A stretch of DNA of 64,000 bases, from positions 186,001 through 250,000 of the forward strand of contig NZ_BMEC01000010.1 in NCBI RefSeq assembly GCF_014636295.1. The letters run 5' to 3'. Below the pieces are notes generated by a model. The model was not told where the DNA came from. It searched no databases and worked only from the letters and a program-made list of their open reading frames with translations. Shown piece after piece: positions 1 through 7,976 of the stretch (position 1 is its first letter; every line of letters starts with the position of its first letter). The DNA is from Marivirga lumbricoides. GTDB taxonomy: Bacteria; Bacteroidota; Bacteroidia; Cytophagales; Cyclobacteriaceae. The position numbers were made by a program, and so were the translations under genes.

Positions 1-302
1 CTGGACTCGTTATAGTTATTTAATGACCCGGAGACTTTACTCAAATATTGATTAGAGTGAGTGTGCTCTTGTAAATGGTAAAACGATTTTCCAATAAGAA
101 AATTTGCCGAGTCAGGGCTAATGAGGCTTTTCTGGCTTAGCTGCAAATGTTGTAAGTAATCTATAACATGTTTGTATTGATTGGAATTGTATAGGTATTC
201 AACGAAGTTATTCTCATTATTTTGACATCTTGCTGAGTAACTTGATCCTAAAAAAAAAATAAAAAAGAAAGCTAAGAAGCTATGCCTAAAATCTGTAATC
301 AT
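1..302 (-). CDS. Secreted helical/TPR-like protein, N-terminal part
   Basis: An open frame runs leftward from an ATG at 300-302 to the window edge, so about 100 residues are visible and the C-terminus is missing. The first 25 residues are a clear signal peptide: a charged start (MITDFRHS) then a long Phe/Leu core ending in GSSYSA. The mature part is hydrophilic and predicted helical, with spaced Tyr/Leu residues (VIDYLQHLQLSQKS, FLIGKSFYHLQEH) like the start of a tetratricopeptide array. It overlaps the end of the YidD-like gene by 17 bases, so it is very likely translated from the same message. The TPR reading is inference from too short a stretch; the open frame and signal peptide are directly visible. 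Confidence 0.7.
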   Translation of the reverse strand, partial: MITDFRHSFLAFFFIFFLGSSYSARCQNNENNFVEYLYNSNQYKHVIDYLQHLQLSQKSLISPDSANFLIGKSFYHLQEHTHSNQYLSKVSGSLNNYNES

Positions 303-720
303 TCACGCTTTCTTTTATTTTACCTTTTTCATCAAAGTTTAATGGGCTCGTTTCCAGAATAGATATTCTATTACAGCGGCTAAGCCTGTCAATTGAGAGC
401 ACCATGCCTCCTAAAATCCCGAATTCATTTGTCAGATCTTTGCTGAAGTGAGAGCACGTTTTTGCAAATACACAATTGGCAGCAATTTGCACACTGATAT
501 TCTTTTGATAGAACCCCAGGCTTCCATTATAAAGAATTCTGAGTGGATTGATTTTTTGGAGTAAACTCTTCTTAGGAGTCTCTTCATGCACTGTTTCTAA
601 GTCTTTAGTGCTATTGGAAATTAAGGTTAAATCATCTTCAAAAGTTTGAGCATGGGCAAATGGGCCAAAAGCAAAATATAATAATAAGATAATCATAGCC
701 TTATTTAATAAGTTTAGCAT
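286..720 (-). CDS. YidD-domain protein with N-terminal signal peptide
   Basis: Residues 1-25 form a signal peptide (hydrophobic core then AHAQ), followed by a polar linker of about 30 residues. Residues 57-117 match the YidD (membrane protein insertion efficiency factor) pattern: NPLRILY, GFYQKNIS, two cysteines in NCVFAKTC (C83, C89), then GILGGMVLSIDRLSRC ending at C116. Ordinary YidD is a 70-100 residue cytoplasmic-face protein without a signal peptide that assists YidC-dependent insertion. Here the domain would be exported, or held by an uncleaved N-terminal helix, which changes its likely job. It overlaps its neighbours by 20 bases upstream and 17 downstream, so the three genes are translationally coupled. 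Domain identity is fairly sure; function is not. Confidence 0.75.
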   Translation of the reverse strand: MLNLLNKAMIILLLYFAFGPFAHAQTFEDDLTLISNSTKDLETVHEETPKKSLLQKINPLRILYNGSLGFYQKNISVQIAANCVFAKTCSHFSKDLTNEFGILGGMVLSIDRLSRCNRISILETSPLNFDEKGKIKESVNDYRF

Positions 721-1396
721 CGGCAGGAATTTTGAAATTTAACTTTTCTGATGCTTCAGGTACATTAAACCTGATGTTTTCATATTGGGTTTTTGACACA
801 ATAGAGTCTCTCTCAGTCTTAAAATCTATTTGAGTGATAGAACGAGGGAAATCTATTTGGTTAACTTGCTCATAGTTGTAAAAATATACTTTCTTAACCA
901 CCATTTCTGTATGGTCCTTGTACTCCATAAAAATTGGATTTTCCTGATCATGCACTATCTTAATTGAAGAAAAATATTTCATTCCTTCACTAGGTGGCCA
1001 CCATTCTGTTACTGTAAGACCATCTTCATAGCTAACATCTTTAATCGTAAAGCCTATCTCTGCCAGGCCCAGATCGTTCTTTTTATTGTTGATAAAATAG
1101 TAAAGCTCATTTGTTTTAGTGCTGTAATAGGCATTCTGAGATTGAATGACTGAGTTATTGTCTTTGTCATATACACTAACCTGCCCTTTTTCATTATTAA
1201 TTATCACAATATTATCAGGGCGAGAGTAATAGGTCACCATTTTTCCATTCACATTGTAATAAATAGTGGTCTTTAAGGTAGTGATTTTTCCCTCCTCAGC
1301 ACTTCTTACAGTTGCATCCACAGCTATCGTATTATACATCTGTGAAAATCCTGATTGGCAAACAAATAGAGTAAGGAATATAAATAGATAGCGCAT
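701..1396 (-). CDS. LolA-like exported protein
   Basis: The protein has 231 residues with a signal peptide (MRYLFIFLTLFVCQSGFSQ). The mature chain alternates short polar and hydrophobic strands: KTTIYYNVNGKMVTYY, then a region on the stored form of a substrate (NELYYFIN), then GFTIKDVSYEDGLTVTEWWPP, and finally an NFKIPADAKLIK end. This half-barrel layout and the closing IPADAKLI resemble periplasmic LolA/outer-membrane lipoprotein-sorting proteins of Bacteroidota. That family carries lipoproteins or lipids across the periplasm. It leads the operon with the exported YidD protein. Assignment is by overall pattern, without a decisive motif, so another lipid-binding periplasmic protein is possible. 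Confidence 0.55.
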   Translation of the reverse strand: MRYLFIFLTLFVCQSGFSQMYNTIAVDATVRSAEEGKITTLKTTIYYNVNGKMVTYYSRPDNIVIINNEKGQVSVYDKDNNSVIQSQNAYYSTKTNELYYFINNKKNDLGLAEIGFTIKDVSYEDGLTVTEWWPPSEGMKYFSSIKIVHDQENPIFMEYKDHTEMVVKKVYFYNYEQVNQIDFPRSITQIDFKTERDSIVSKTQYENIRFNVPEASEKLNFKIPADAKLIK

Positions 1397-1418
1397 TTGT
1401 ATTCAATTAAATCTAAGA

Positions 1419-1426
1419 CAAAAGTA
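1419..1426 (-). promoter_or_regulatory. Possible -7 element for the LolA-like operon
   Basis: Read on the minus strand the bases are TACTTTTG, which fits the Bacteroidota -7 consensus TAnnTTTG, 23 bases before the start at 1396. No TTG is found at the expected distance upstream, so this is half a promoter at best. It would let the LolA-like operon be read independently of alr, which ends only 44 bases upstream. Confidence 0.3.
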
Positions 1427-1440
1427 AAAACTTTTCCAGA

Positions 1441-2631
1441 TTAATCTACTACTTCCCGCGGGATATCCATGGGGATTCTGCTCAGTAATTCATAGTTTAG
1501 CTGGTTACTCATTTCACCAAAACTGGCAACAGTAATTTTCACTTTACCTTGCGAACCGATCATTATTACCTCATCATCTCTTTTTACATTTTTGGCTTCG
1601 CTAATATTGATGATAAGCAGGTTCATATTTACTATACCGATCACTGCAACCCGTTGTCCGTTTACAATTACCCGTCCCTGATTGCTCAGAGAACGAGAGA
1701 ATCCATAAGCGTAGCCTACTGGCACAGTAGCTATTTTCATATTCTTAGGTGCCTGATAACTGGTTCCATAGCCAACAAATTCTCCCATTGGGAGATTTTT
1801 TAATGCCATAACCCGTGATTTCCATGTGATAACTCTTTTTAAAGGGTCTCTCGACCTTTCCTTGCCGTTGCCATCATAACCATTGCTCTTCTTGTGATGA
1901 ATGAAAGTCTCCCGACTTGGCCAAAAACCATATAATAAGATTCCAACGCGAACCATATCCATATGAGTTTCCGGATAAGCAATTACTGCTGCTGAACAGG
2001 CTGTGTGCTTAACGTTGGGAGTAAGTCCATTTTTCTCAAAATGCTCAGCATACTGATGAAACAAATTAATCTGATCCTTGATTCGTAAATAATTAGAGAT
2101 GCTTTCAGCACCAGCATAGTGTGTACACAAACCCTCGAAAATGAGGTGCTCCTGGTTTTTCTTAATTAACTCAATAGCTTTTGGGAAAAACTTTTCTTCC
2201 AGCCCGGTTCGGTTCATTCCTGTTTCAATCTCCAAATGAATGATCGCTTTTTGGCCAATCTTTTTTGCTCTGTTAATGGTTTCTTTTAGTCTGTCAATAT
2301 CAAAAACGTAAAACTGAACTTGATTTTCAATGGCCCATGAAATTTGCTCATCATGAATCCAGCCCATAATCATTACAGTGGTTTCTTCTTCCTTTACCTG
2401 GCAAGCGCGCCATGCTTCATGAGCTGAAAATACCGAAAGATGGTTTACCTCATTCTTCTCAAATATTTTCACCATTTGCTCAATTCCGTGGCCATAGGCA
2501 TTTCCTTTAACCACAGCTGAAAGCCTTACTTTTTCTCCTATCTGCTTCTTAATAAATTTCACATTTTGCCTTACAGCACTTTTGCTTAATGTTATCTGAG
2601 AAGTATTAAAAGGATCTTTAGTCTTGTACAT
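1441..2631 (-). CDS. alr: Alanine racemase
   Basis: PLP-dependent racemase converting L-alanine to D-alanine for peptidoglycan, acting in the cytoplasm. The N-terminal barrel carries the PLP lysine K42 in the family motif VVKGNAYGHG; the barrel continues through HLEIETGMNRTG and the VRVGILLYG phosphate-side motif. The C-terminal beta domain has the second catalytic tyrosine near Y288 (GEFVGYGTSY) and PVGYAYGFSR. Length 396 is normal with a small insertion around residues 243-264 (HHKKSNGYDGNGKERSRDP). It overlaps the M20 gene by 14 bases, placing it last in an operon that also holds a second alanine-racemase-fold enzyme. Identity is secure; being tied to a catabolic-looking operon is unusual for the essential copy. 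Confidence 0.93.
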   Translation of the reverse strand: MYKTKDPFNTSQITLSKSAVRQNVKFIKKQIGEKVRLSAVVKGNAYGHGIEQMVKIFEKNEVNHLSVFSAHEAWRACQVKEEETTVMIMGWIHDEQISWAIENQVQFYVFDIDRLKETINRAKKIGQKAIIHLEIETGMNRTGLEEKFFPKAIELIKKNQEHLIFEGLCTHYAGAESISNYLRIKDQINLFHQYAEHFEKNGLTPNVKHTACSAAVIAYPETHMDMVRVGILLYGFWPSRETFIHHKKSNGYDGNGKERSRDPLKRVITWKSRVMALKNLPMGEFVGYGTSYQAPKNMKIATVPVGYAYGFSRSLSNQGRVIVNGQRVAVIGIVNMNLLIINISEAKNVKRDDEVIMIGSQGKVKITVASFGEMSNQLNYELLSRIPMDIPREVVD

Positions 2632-3772
2632 CGCTGGTGAATTGCTCTATTAAACCTATATACATTGCTATGCCGGTAGCTGTAATTTCATCCGGGAAAT
2701 CATATTCTTTACTGTGCAAACTTGGCATTTCTAGGCCTGCTCCTAAGCCAAAAAAGCCTGTATGTGTTATTTCTTTAAAATGGCCAAAATCTTCACTCCA
2801 TTTAAATGGTTTTTCAATTTCATTAAAAGCTATATTTTTTAAGCGGGCAACTTTTTGTAATGTTTCAAAAATGTACTCACTATTCTCAGTAGAAGGAAAG
2901 CTTTCTATATAGCTAATGTCCTGTTCCAGCTGATTTTCCTTGGCTGCTTGTATTACAATATCTTCAGCAAGGTTGGTTAATTCATGCATGTCTTTGTCCT
3001 GCATTGCTCTAAGAGTCACTCTCACCTCACCATATCCCGGAGATGTGCCAAAGGCAATTTCTCCCATTACTGTATGAATTACAGTAGCCAATGTGAGAGA
3101 TGAAAAGGTGTGGTTCTTATGCAAGTTCGTTATTTCAGTAATTATTTTAGCAATGGCAAGCCCGGGACTTTTTCCATTTTCCGGTTCTGCAGCATGGCTG
3201 GTTTCTCCTGTCAGCTTAATTACCATACCTTTTGAGGCGGCAGCAAAAATGCTTTTTTTACTTACAATCAGGTTTTTCTCAAACCCCGGTAAATTATGCA
3301 GTCCAAATAGGTAGTCTAAATGAATATTTAAAGCTTTTAAGCTTTTTATCACTCTTGCCGCTCCTTCGCCTGTTTCTTCAGCTGGTTGATATATAAGATA
3401 TACATCGCCATATTCAGGCTGGTTTTTTTGAAGATAATCACCCAAACCAGTTACCATAGTCATATGACCATCATGTCCGCATTTATGCGCAACATTGGAT
3501 GTTATTGAGCCATATGGAAGGTCAAGAAACTCATCAATAGGTAAAGCATCCATATCAGCACGGATTCCTACATTTTTTCCAGGATTCTTTCCTTTGAAAA
3601 TAGCTACCAAACCATGCCCCCCAACATTTTCTATTATTTTATGAGGATGATACTCCTCTAACTTCTTTTTAACAATATTGGAAGTGAAGGCTTCATTATT
3701 TGAGGTTTCTGCATGCTGATGAAGTTGATGTCTGAATTTTTTCAGGTCATCTAAATCGGGTGTAAATTGCAT
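2618..3772 (-). CDS. M20-family amidohydrolase (N-acyl amino acid type)
   Basis: A zinc amidohydrolase of the M20D type (hippurate hydrolase/N-acyl-L-amino-acid deacylase/IAA-amino-acid hydrolase group) that would free amino acids from N-acyl conjugates. Visible motifs are FRHQLHQHAETSNNE at the start, GIRADMDALP, the metal site HKCGHDGHM, PAEETGEGA with the catalytic acid, GLHNLPG, and the C-terminal SEDFGHF and GLGAGLEMPSLHSKEYDFPDE. The longest frame starts at 3808, but the family begins right at MQFTPDLDDLKKFRHQLHQH, so the ATG at 3772 is preferred; the extra 12 residues are hydrophobic without a charged n-region. It sits between the ornithine-racemase-like gene and alr. Confidence 0.88.
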   Translation of the reverse strand: MQFTPDLDDLKKFRHQLHQHAETSNNEAFTSNIVKKKLEEYHPHKIIENVGGHGLVAIFKGKNPGKNVGIRADMDALPIDEFLDLPYGSITSNVAHKCGHDGHMTMVTGLGDYLQKNQPEYGDVYLIYQPAEETGEGAARVIKSLKALNIHLDYLFGLHNLPGFEKNLIVSKKSIFAAASKGMVIKLTGETSHAAEPENGKSPGLAIAKIITEITNLHKNHTFSSLTLATVIHTVMGEIAFGTSPGYGEVRVTLRAMQDKDMHELTNLAEDIVIQAAKENQLEQDISYIESFPSTENSEYIFETLQKVARLKNIAFNEIEKPFKWSEDFGHFKEITHTGFFGLGAGLEMPSLHSKEYDFPDEITATGIAMYIGLIEQFTSDVQD

Positions 3773-3894
3773 AATAAAGGAAAATATAAGATTAAAAATA
3801 AGCTGCAATTAGCATCTTTTCTCTCTTTTTTTCTGATGATTATAAGGTAAAATAGCACATGGGAATCAGCTGATATTCAGACTGAAATGAGCAC

Positions 3895-4965
3895 TTACTC
3901 CACCGTTTTTTCTATATAATTTGAATTTAGAATTCCTAAGGCGCCCATGTATTTCAATTTGAAATTGATTAAGTCTCCCACTTTTCTATTAGCAGTATTA
4001 TCTCCCAGATCAATAACAATCATATCAGAACTGGATCCCACAACTTTGAAGTCATAATCATCAAGAATAAGGTATTTGGGATCAATATCTAGAACGCCAA
4101 TATCCAAAATAGCCCTAAAACTGGTTTGGCCATACAGAGACTCATCTATTTCGGTAGTTACCCCTTGCGGATTGGCTGCCATTTCTCCCATTGGCACTTT
4201 AGGCTTTTCAGTGATTTCTATTATTTCGGTAAATAATTCTAAACAATCATCGTGCATACCCTGTATGGTAGTATCATCAAAAAGGTTAGCTCCAAAATAT
4301 AGGGTTTCGCCAATCCTGAAATGATTAACCCCTGCAGGAATCTGCTTATTCATGATCAGCGGAATTGTAACTGATGTGCCACCTGAAACCAGTGGGATTT
4401 TTCGGTTAAATTTCAGCTCTATTATTTGTTTGTACAGGCTTAACTGGATTAACTTATCCTGGGAAGGCATTACACCATGCAGGCAGTTTAAGTTAGTGCC
4501 AATTCCTACTATTTCAATATTAGGTAATTCAAATACTTTAGCATAAAAATCGATTAAGTGATCCCCCATAACACCTTCTCTCAAATCACCCGTTTCCACC
4601 ATAATTATTGCTTTATGGATTTTATTTTGTCTCCCGGCTTCTTCAGAAAGTAGTTTGAGTGTGTAATACTCTGTATTCATGCTCATGTCAGCAAAACTTA
4701 CCACATCTTTAATACTCCTTTTTGCCGGAGGTTTGATGTAACATGTTTTTACTGTAGGATCAATAGCCTTCACCTTCTGGAGATTGCTTATTCTGGAATC
4801 GTGGATTTCCCGAAACCCTAAATCAATCACTTCTTTTAGGTATAGCTCATTTCCACAAAAAAGTTTGGTAACTGCGCCCCAGTCTAAATTATTTTTTGTA
4901 AAAAGTTCATGAAGAAAATCGAAATTATGTTTAAGCTTTTCCCGGTATAGTTTTAAAAATGCCAT
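3895..4965 (-). CDS. Ornithine racemase-like PLP enzyme (alanine racemase fold)
   Basis: A 356-residue alanine-racemase-fold protein. The PLP lysine is K34 (AVTKLFCGN), followed by IHDSRISNLQKVK, FADMSMNTEYYTLKLL, IIMVETGDLREG, IEIVGIGTNLNCLHGVMPSQ, PLVSGGTSVTIPLI and HFRIGETLYFGANLFDD. This order closely follows the clostridial ornithine racemase (Orr) family, and differs from biosynthetic alr. Orr interconverts L- and D-ornithine; the substrate here could be another cationic or neutral amino acid. The gene is 3 bases after the GNAT gene. A second racemase in the same operon as alr implies a role in handling D-amino acids. Family assignment is good; substrate is inferred only. Confidence 0.75.
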   Translation of the reverse strand: MAFLKLYREKLKHNFDFLHELFTKNNLDWGAVTKLFCGNELYLKEVIDLGFREIHDSRISNLQKVKAIDPTVKTCYIKPPAKRSIKDVVSFADMSMNTEYYTLKLLSEEAGRQNKIHKAIIMVETGDLREGVMGDHLIDFYAKVFELPNIEIVGIGTNLNCLHGVMPSQDKLIQLSLYKQIIELKFNRKIPLVSGGTSVTIPLIMNKQIPAGVNHFRIGETLYFGANLFDDTTIQGMHDDCLELFTEIIEITEKPKVPMGEMAANPQGVTTEIDESLYGQTSFRAILDIGVLDIDPKYLILDDYDFKVVGSSSDMIVIDLGDNTANRKVGDLINFKLKYMGALGILNSNYIEKTVE

Positions 4966-4967
4966 AT

Positions 4968-5405
4968 TTATTTTTTTAACCTCATTTCCAGGTATTTATT
5001 TGTAAAGCCTAATTTTTCATACAAGTACTTTGCAGGGTTTTCCGGCTCAACATGTAGAGCAATATCTCCTTTTGCCATATTTATGGCTCTTTTCATTAAT
5101 TCTTTGCCTACACCTTTTCCTCTCTGATCAGCATGTACAGCAATGTATACCAGTATGTTTTCCGGAATGTAACCTGACATTCCGGTTTGGTTTACAACTA
5201 CGGCACCTTTGATGGCACCATCCTCTCGCCCTACAACTACAAATCCTCCCTGATGGCCGAAAGAGCTTAATGCATAATCAAGGCATTTCATAATGTCTTC
5301 TTTTGAATCTCCGTACTGATCCAAATGAGTAAATAAAAAGTCAGCCACTTCATTTTTCTGAAGCGTTGTAGCTGTGTCTATTGATGTTATAGTTTGATAT
5401 TCCAT
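4968..5405 (-). CDS. GNAT-family N-acetyltransferase
   Basis: A 145-residue single-domain GNAT. The acetyl-CoA pyrophosphate loop is the motif ADQRGKGVGKELMKRAI; the preceding beta4 strand reads ILVYIAVH, and the C-terminal ALHVEPENPAKYLYEKLGF is the usual beta5-alpha4 segment. It sits 8 bases after the symporter gene and 3 before the racemase-like gene. Together with the M20 deacylase in the same operon it could acetylate an imported amino acid or its D-form, with the deacylase reversing that, but the acceptor cannot be told from sequence. Confidence 0.85.
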   Translation of the reverse strand: MEYQTITSIDTATTLQKNEVADFLFTHLDQYGDSKEDIMKCLDYALSSFGHQGGFVVVGREDGAIKGAVVVNQTGMSGYIPENILVYIAVHADQRGKGVGKELMKRAINMAKGDIALHVEPENPAKYLYEKLGFTNKYLEMRLKK

Positions 5406-5413
5406 GTTAATAT

Positions 5414-7015
5414 TTATAAATTTTTGTTAGGAAATAAATATGAAAGCGTGATAAATATGATACCAGAAATCGTTATTCCAAAAACATTTGGATCGAGTCC
5501 TAAGGGTAATTTAAAGAACGCATCTGATAAAGGAACGTGAATTACCTGCAACTTGTTAATGACTGTTGCAATTTGACCGGGTGTCATCATATCAAAAGCT
5601 TCATTGTTAGGAATTAAATGATCGAATTTTTTAATACTGCTTAGAATTTCTCCTTTCCTGGAAGCCAGGCTTAAAGTAACTTTATTTGCCTGAAGCAGTG
5701 CTGTAGTAAAACCGCCTGCAAGCATTGCATAAAATGCTCCGGTAGTACTACTTTTTTTCCAGAACAGCCCTCCCATAATTGGGATGAATAATCCGGATAC
5801 CATAAATGCATAGCTGTATAGCATCAGGTTAAGTACATTTTCCATTACACTGGCTAATAGAAGTGCTAATAAACCTACTCCCAGAGTAACTATTTGAGAG
5901 AGCCTTAGCTCGGATTGATCAGTAGAAAACTTTTTTGAGAATTTTTGTATAAAGTCTGAAACAATGTTACCGGACGAAGCCATTAGGCAACTGTCAGCTG
6001 TTGACAGGATAGCAGAGAAATAAGCTGACATCATTAAACCTAAAAGGCCAACTGGCAGAACGGTAGCCAGCATCATAGGTAATCCTTGTTCAGGATCTGC
6101 ATCTGTAATGCCGAAAGTTCCTAAGTGCGCAAACATTCCCTGATCTGCAGCTACTCTGGCTAAAATACCAAGAGCAATGCCCATAAATGCCATAATTGGC
6201 CATTCAAAGAGTCCTGCAATAAACCACGCTCTTTTCGCTGTTTTTACATCTTTGCTGGCATATATTCTTTGATAAAGTGTCATGCCAACAAACCAAATAG
6301 GGATAATAGTGGCTACCCAATAAACAATATCCTGCCAGGAAATATTGGTTAAACTGAGCATATCAGGACTTAATGTAGCTTTAATAGCTTCCATTCCGCC
6401 CACCGCATTGTAAGACATGGGAATCCCTATAAAAATTAATCCGGAAAGTAAAATAATCCACTGGATGGTGTCTGTATAAATAACGGCTTTTATTCCACCA
6501 ATCACGGTGTAGATTACCGCAATGGCACCCATAACCCATAAAGCACCGGTCAGTGAAATTTCCGGAAAAGTACCTGAAGCTAATTTAGCCCCTGCAAGTA
6601 GTTGAGAACTGGTAAAACCGGCATATCCGATTGCCGATATTATAGCCGCCAGGAGAGCCTCTTTTCTATCAAAAAAGTATTCAAAAATTTGGGGCATGGT
6701 GTGGAAATTGGCAAAAGCTTTATTGCCTCGCACAATAGGAATCAAAAAGACAGCTGCAAGCCATGCACCGATTAAGCCTGTAAAGAGCATCCATGAGCCA
6801 GATAGGCCTATCGTAAAGCCTAAACCACCTAAGCCAATGGAAAATCCACCACCTACATCAGTAGCTACCACGCTTAAGCCTATATGCCAGCTGGTCATGC
6901 TCCTGCCTCCTACATAATAATCGTCCATGCCGGTATTACTTCGGTAGAAATAGTAGCCGACTCCCAACATACCTACTATGTAGATGATGAAAATGGATAA
7001 ATCGATAATATGCAT
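5414..7015 (-). CDS. Sodium:solute symporter (SSS family)
   Basis: A 533-residue integral membrane transporter with about 13 hydrophobic helices. It begins at MHIIDLSIFIIYIVGMLGVGYYF, then the family signature YYVGGRSMTSWHIGLS with TDVGGGFSIG, FANFHTMPQIFEYFF and the core motif GGIKAVIYTDTIQW. The mid-chain AYFSAILSTADSCLMASSGNIVSDF is the conserved Na2-site helix. Members import amino acids, sugars, nucleosides or carboxylates with Na+. As first gene of an operon with two racemases, a deacylase and an acetyltransferase, an amino acid or acyl-amino acid is the likeliest cargo. About 180 bases separate it from the sdh terminator, room for its own promoter, though no clean TTG/TAnnTTTG pair is visible. 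Confidence 0.88.
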   Translation of the reverse strand: MHIIDLSIFIIYIVGMLGVGYYFYRSNTGMDDYYVGGRSMTSWHIGLSVVATDVGGGFSIGLGGLGFTIGLSGSWMLFTGLIGAWLAAVFLIPIVRGNKAFANFHTMPQIFEYFFDRKEALLAAIISAIGYAGFTSSQLLAGAKLASGTFPEISLTGALWVMGAIAVIYTVIGGIKAVIYTDTIQWIILLSGLIFIGIPMSYNAVGGMEAIKATLSPDMLSLTNISWQDIVYWVATIIPIWFVGMTLYQRIYASKDVKTAKRAWFIAGLFEWPIMAFMGIALGILARVAADQGMFAHLGTFGITDADPEQGLPMMLATVLPVGLLGLMMSAYFSAILSTADSCLMASSGNIVSDFIQKFSKKFSTDQSELRLSQIVTLGVGLLALLLASVMENVLNLMLYSYAFMVSGLFIPIMGGLFWKKSSTTGAFYAMLAGGFTTALLQANKVTLSLASRKGEILSSIKKFDHLIPNNEAFDMMTPGQIATVINKLQVIHVPLSDAFFKLPLGLDPNVFGITISGIIFITLSYLFPNKNL

Positions 7016-7156
7016 ATTATTTTCAGTTAGTAAGTTACGGATAGCAAAGTGGAGGCGAGTCTTATCGGTATGCTGGTGTAAGAGCTGCCGAATAATATCC
7101 TGTAACTGGTTCTAAATAATTTAAAAATTCTAAGATACGCAAAATTTTTCAGGCAT

Positions 7157-7180
7157 AAAAAAAGGGCTTAGCGCCCTTTT
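7157..7180 (-). terminator. Rho-independent terminator of the sdh operon
   Basis: On the minus strand AAAAGGGC-GCTAA-GCCCTTTT forms a perfect 8-bp stem with a 5-base loop (7160-7180) followed by more T (7157-7159). It lies 20 bases after the sdhB stop and separates sdhCAB from the symporter operon. Confidence 0.85.
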
Positions 7181-7199
7181 AACATTATAATTTATGATT

Positions 7200-7949
7200 T
7201 TACTTCCCAGAACTCAACTTAGCTCCTAAGTATTCTCTGTTCATTCTCGCAATATTAGATAGATCAATTCCCTTTGGGCATTCAGCAGAACAGGCTCCTG
7301 TATTAGTACAAGCCCCGAATCCTTCAGCATCCATTTGAGCTACCATTTTCTCAGCTCTCTCATCACGCTCAACTTGACCCTGCGGTAACATTGATAACTG
7401 CGATATTTTAGCACTTACAAAAAGCATAGCAGATGCATTTTTACACGCTGCAACGCAAGCCCCACACCCAATACAAGTAGCTGAATCGAATGCTTCATCT
7501 GCCACAGTTTTAGGAATAGGTATTTCATTAGCATCAGGAGTTCCTCCAGTATTTACACTAATATATCCTCCTGCTTGAATAACTCTGTCAAAAGCACTTC
7601 TATCTACCGCTAAATCTTTTATAACAGGAAAAGCTTTTGCTCTCCAAGGTTCAATAGTGATAGTTTCACCATCACTAAAGCTTCTCATGTGAAGTTGACA
7701 AGTAGTTACACCTCTAAGTGGGCCATGCGGCTCACCATTAATATACATACTGCACATGCCACAAATACCTTCTCTACAGTCATGATCAAAATGCACAGGA
7801 TCCTCATCCTTATCTATTAATTGCTCGTTTAAAACATCAATCATTTCCAGAAATGACATGTCTGATGACACACCATCTAAATCATATGTTTTAAACCCGC
7901 CTTTATCTTGATTGTTTTTCTGTCTCCAGATTTTTAATTTAAATTTCAT
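7200..7949 (-). CDS. sdhB: Succinate dehydrogenase/fumarate reductase iron-sulfur subunit
   Basis: Electron-transfer subunit of complex II, carrying electrons from the flavoprotein to the quinone site at the inner face of the cytoplasmic membrane. The N-terminal [2Fe-2S] ligands are in CREGICGMC plus a downstream cysteine in GVTTCQLHM. The [4Fe-4S] and [3Fe-4S] ligands are in [11 protein letters not shown] and [15 protein letters not shown]. Length 249 fits the Bacteroidota/epsilonproteobacterial-type SdhB. It is the last gene of sdhCAB, 27 bases after sdhA, and is followed directly by a terminator. Confidence 0.96.
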   Translation of the reverse strand: MKFKLKIWRQKNNQDKGGFKTYDLDGVSSDMSFLEMIDVLNEQLIDKDEDPVHFDHDCREGICGMCSMYINGEPHGPLRGVTTCQLHMRSFSDGETITIEPWRAKAFPVIKDLAVDRSAFDRVIQAGGYISVNTGGTPDANEIPIPKTVADEAFDSATCIGCGACVAACKNASAMLFVSAKISQLSMLPQGQVERDERAEKMVAQMDAEGFGACTNTGACSAECPKGIDLSNIARMNREYLGAKLSSGK

Positions 7950-7976
7950 AATTAAAATATTTTGATGACCTAAAGA

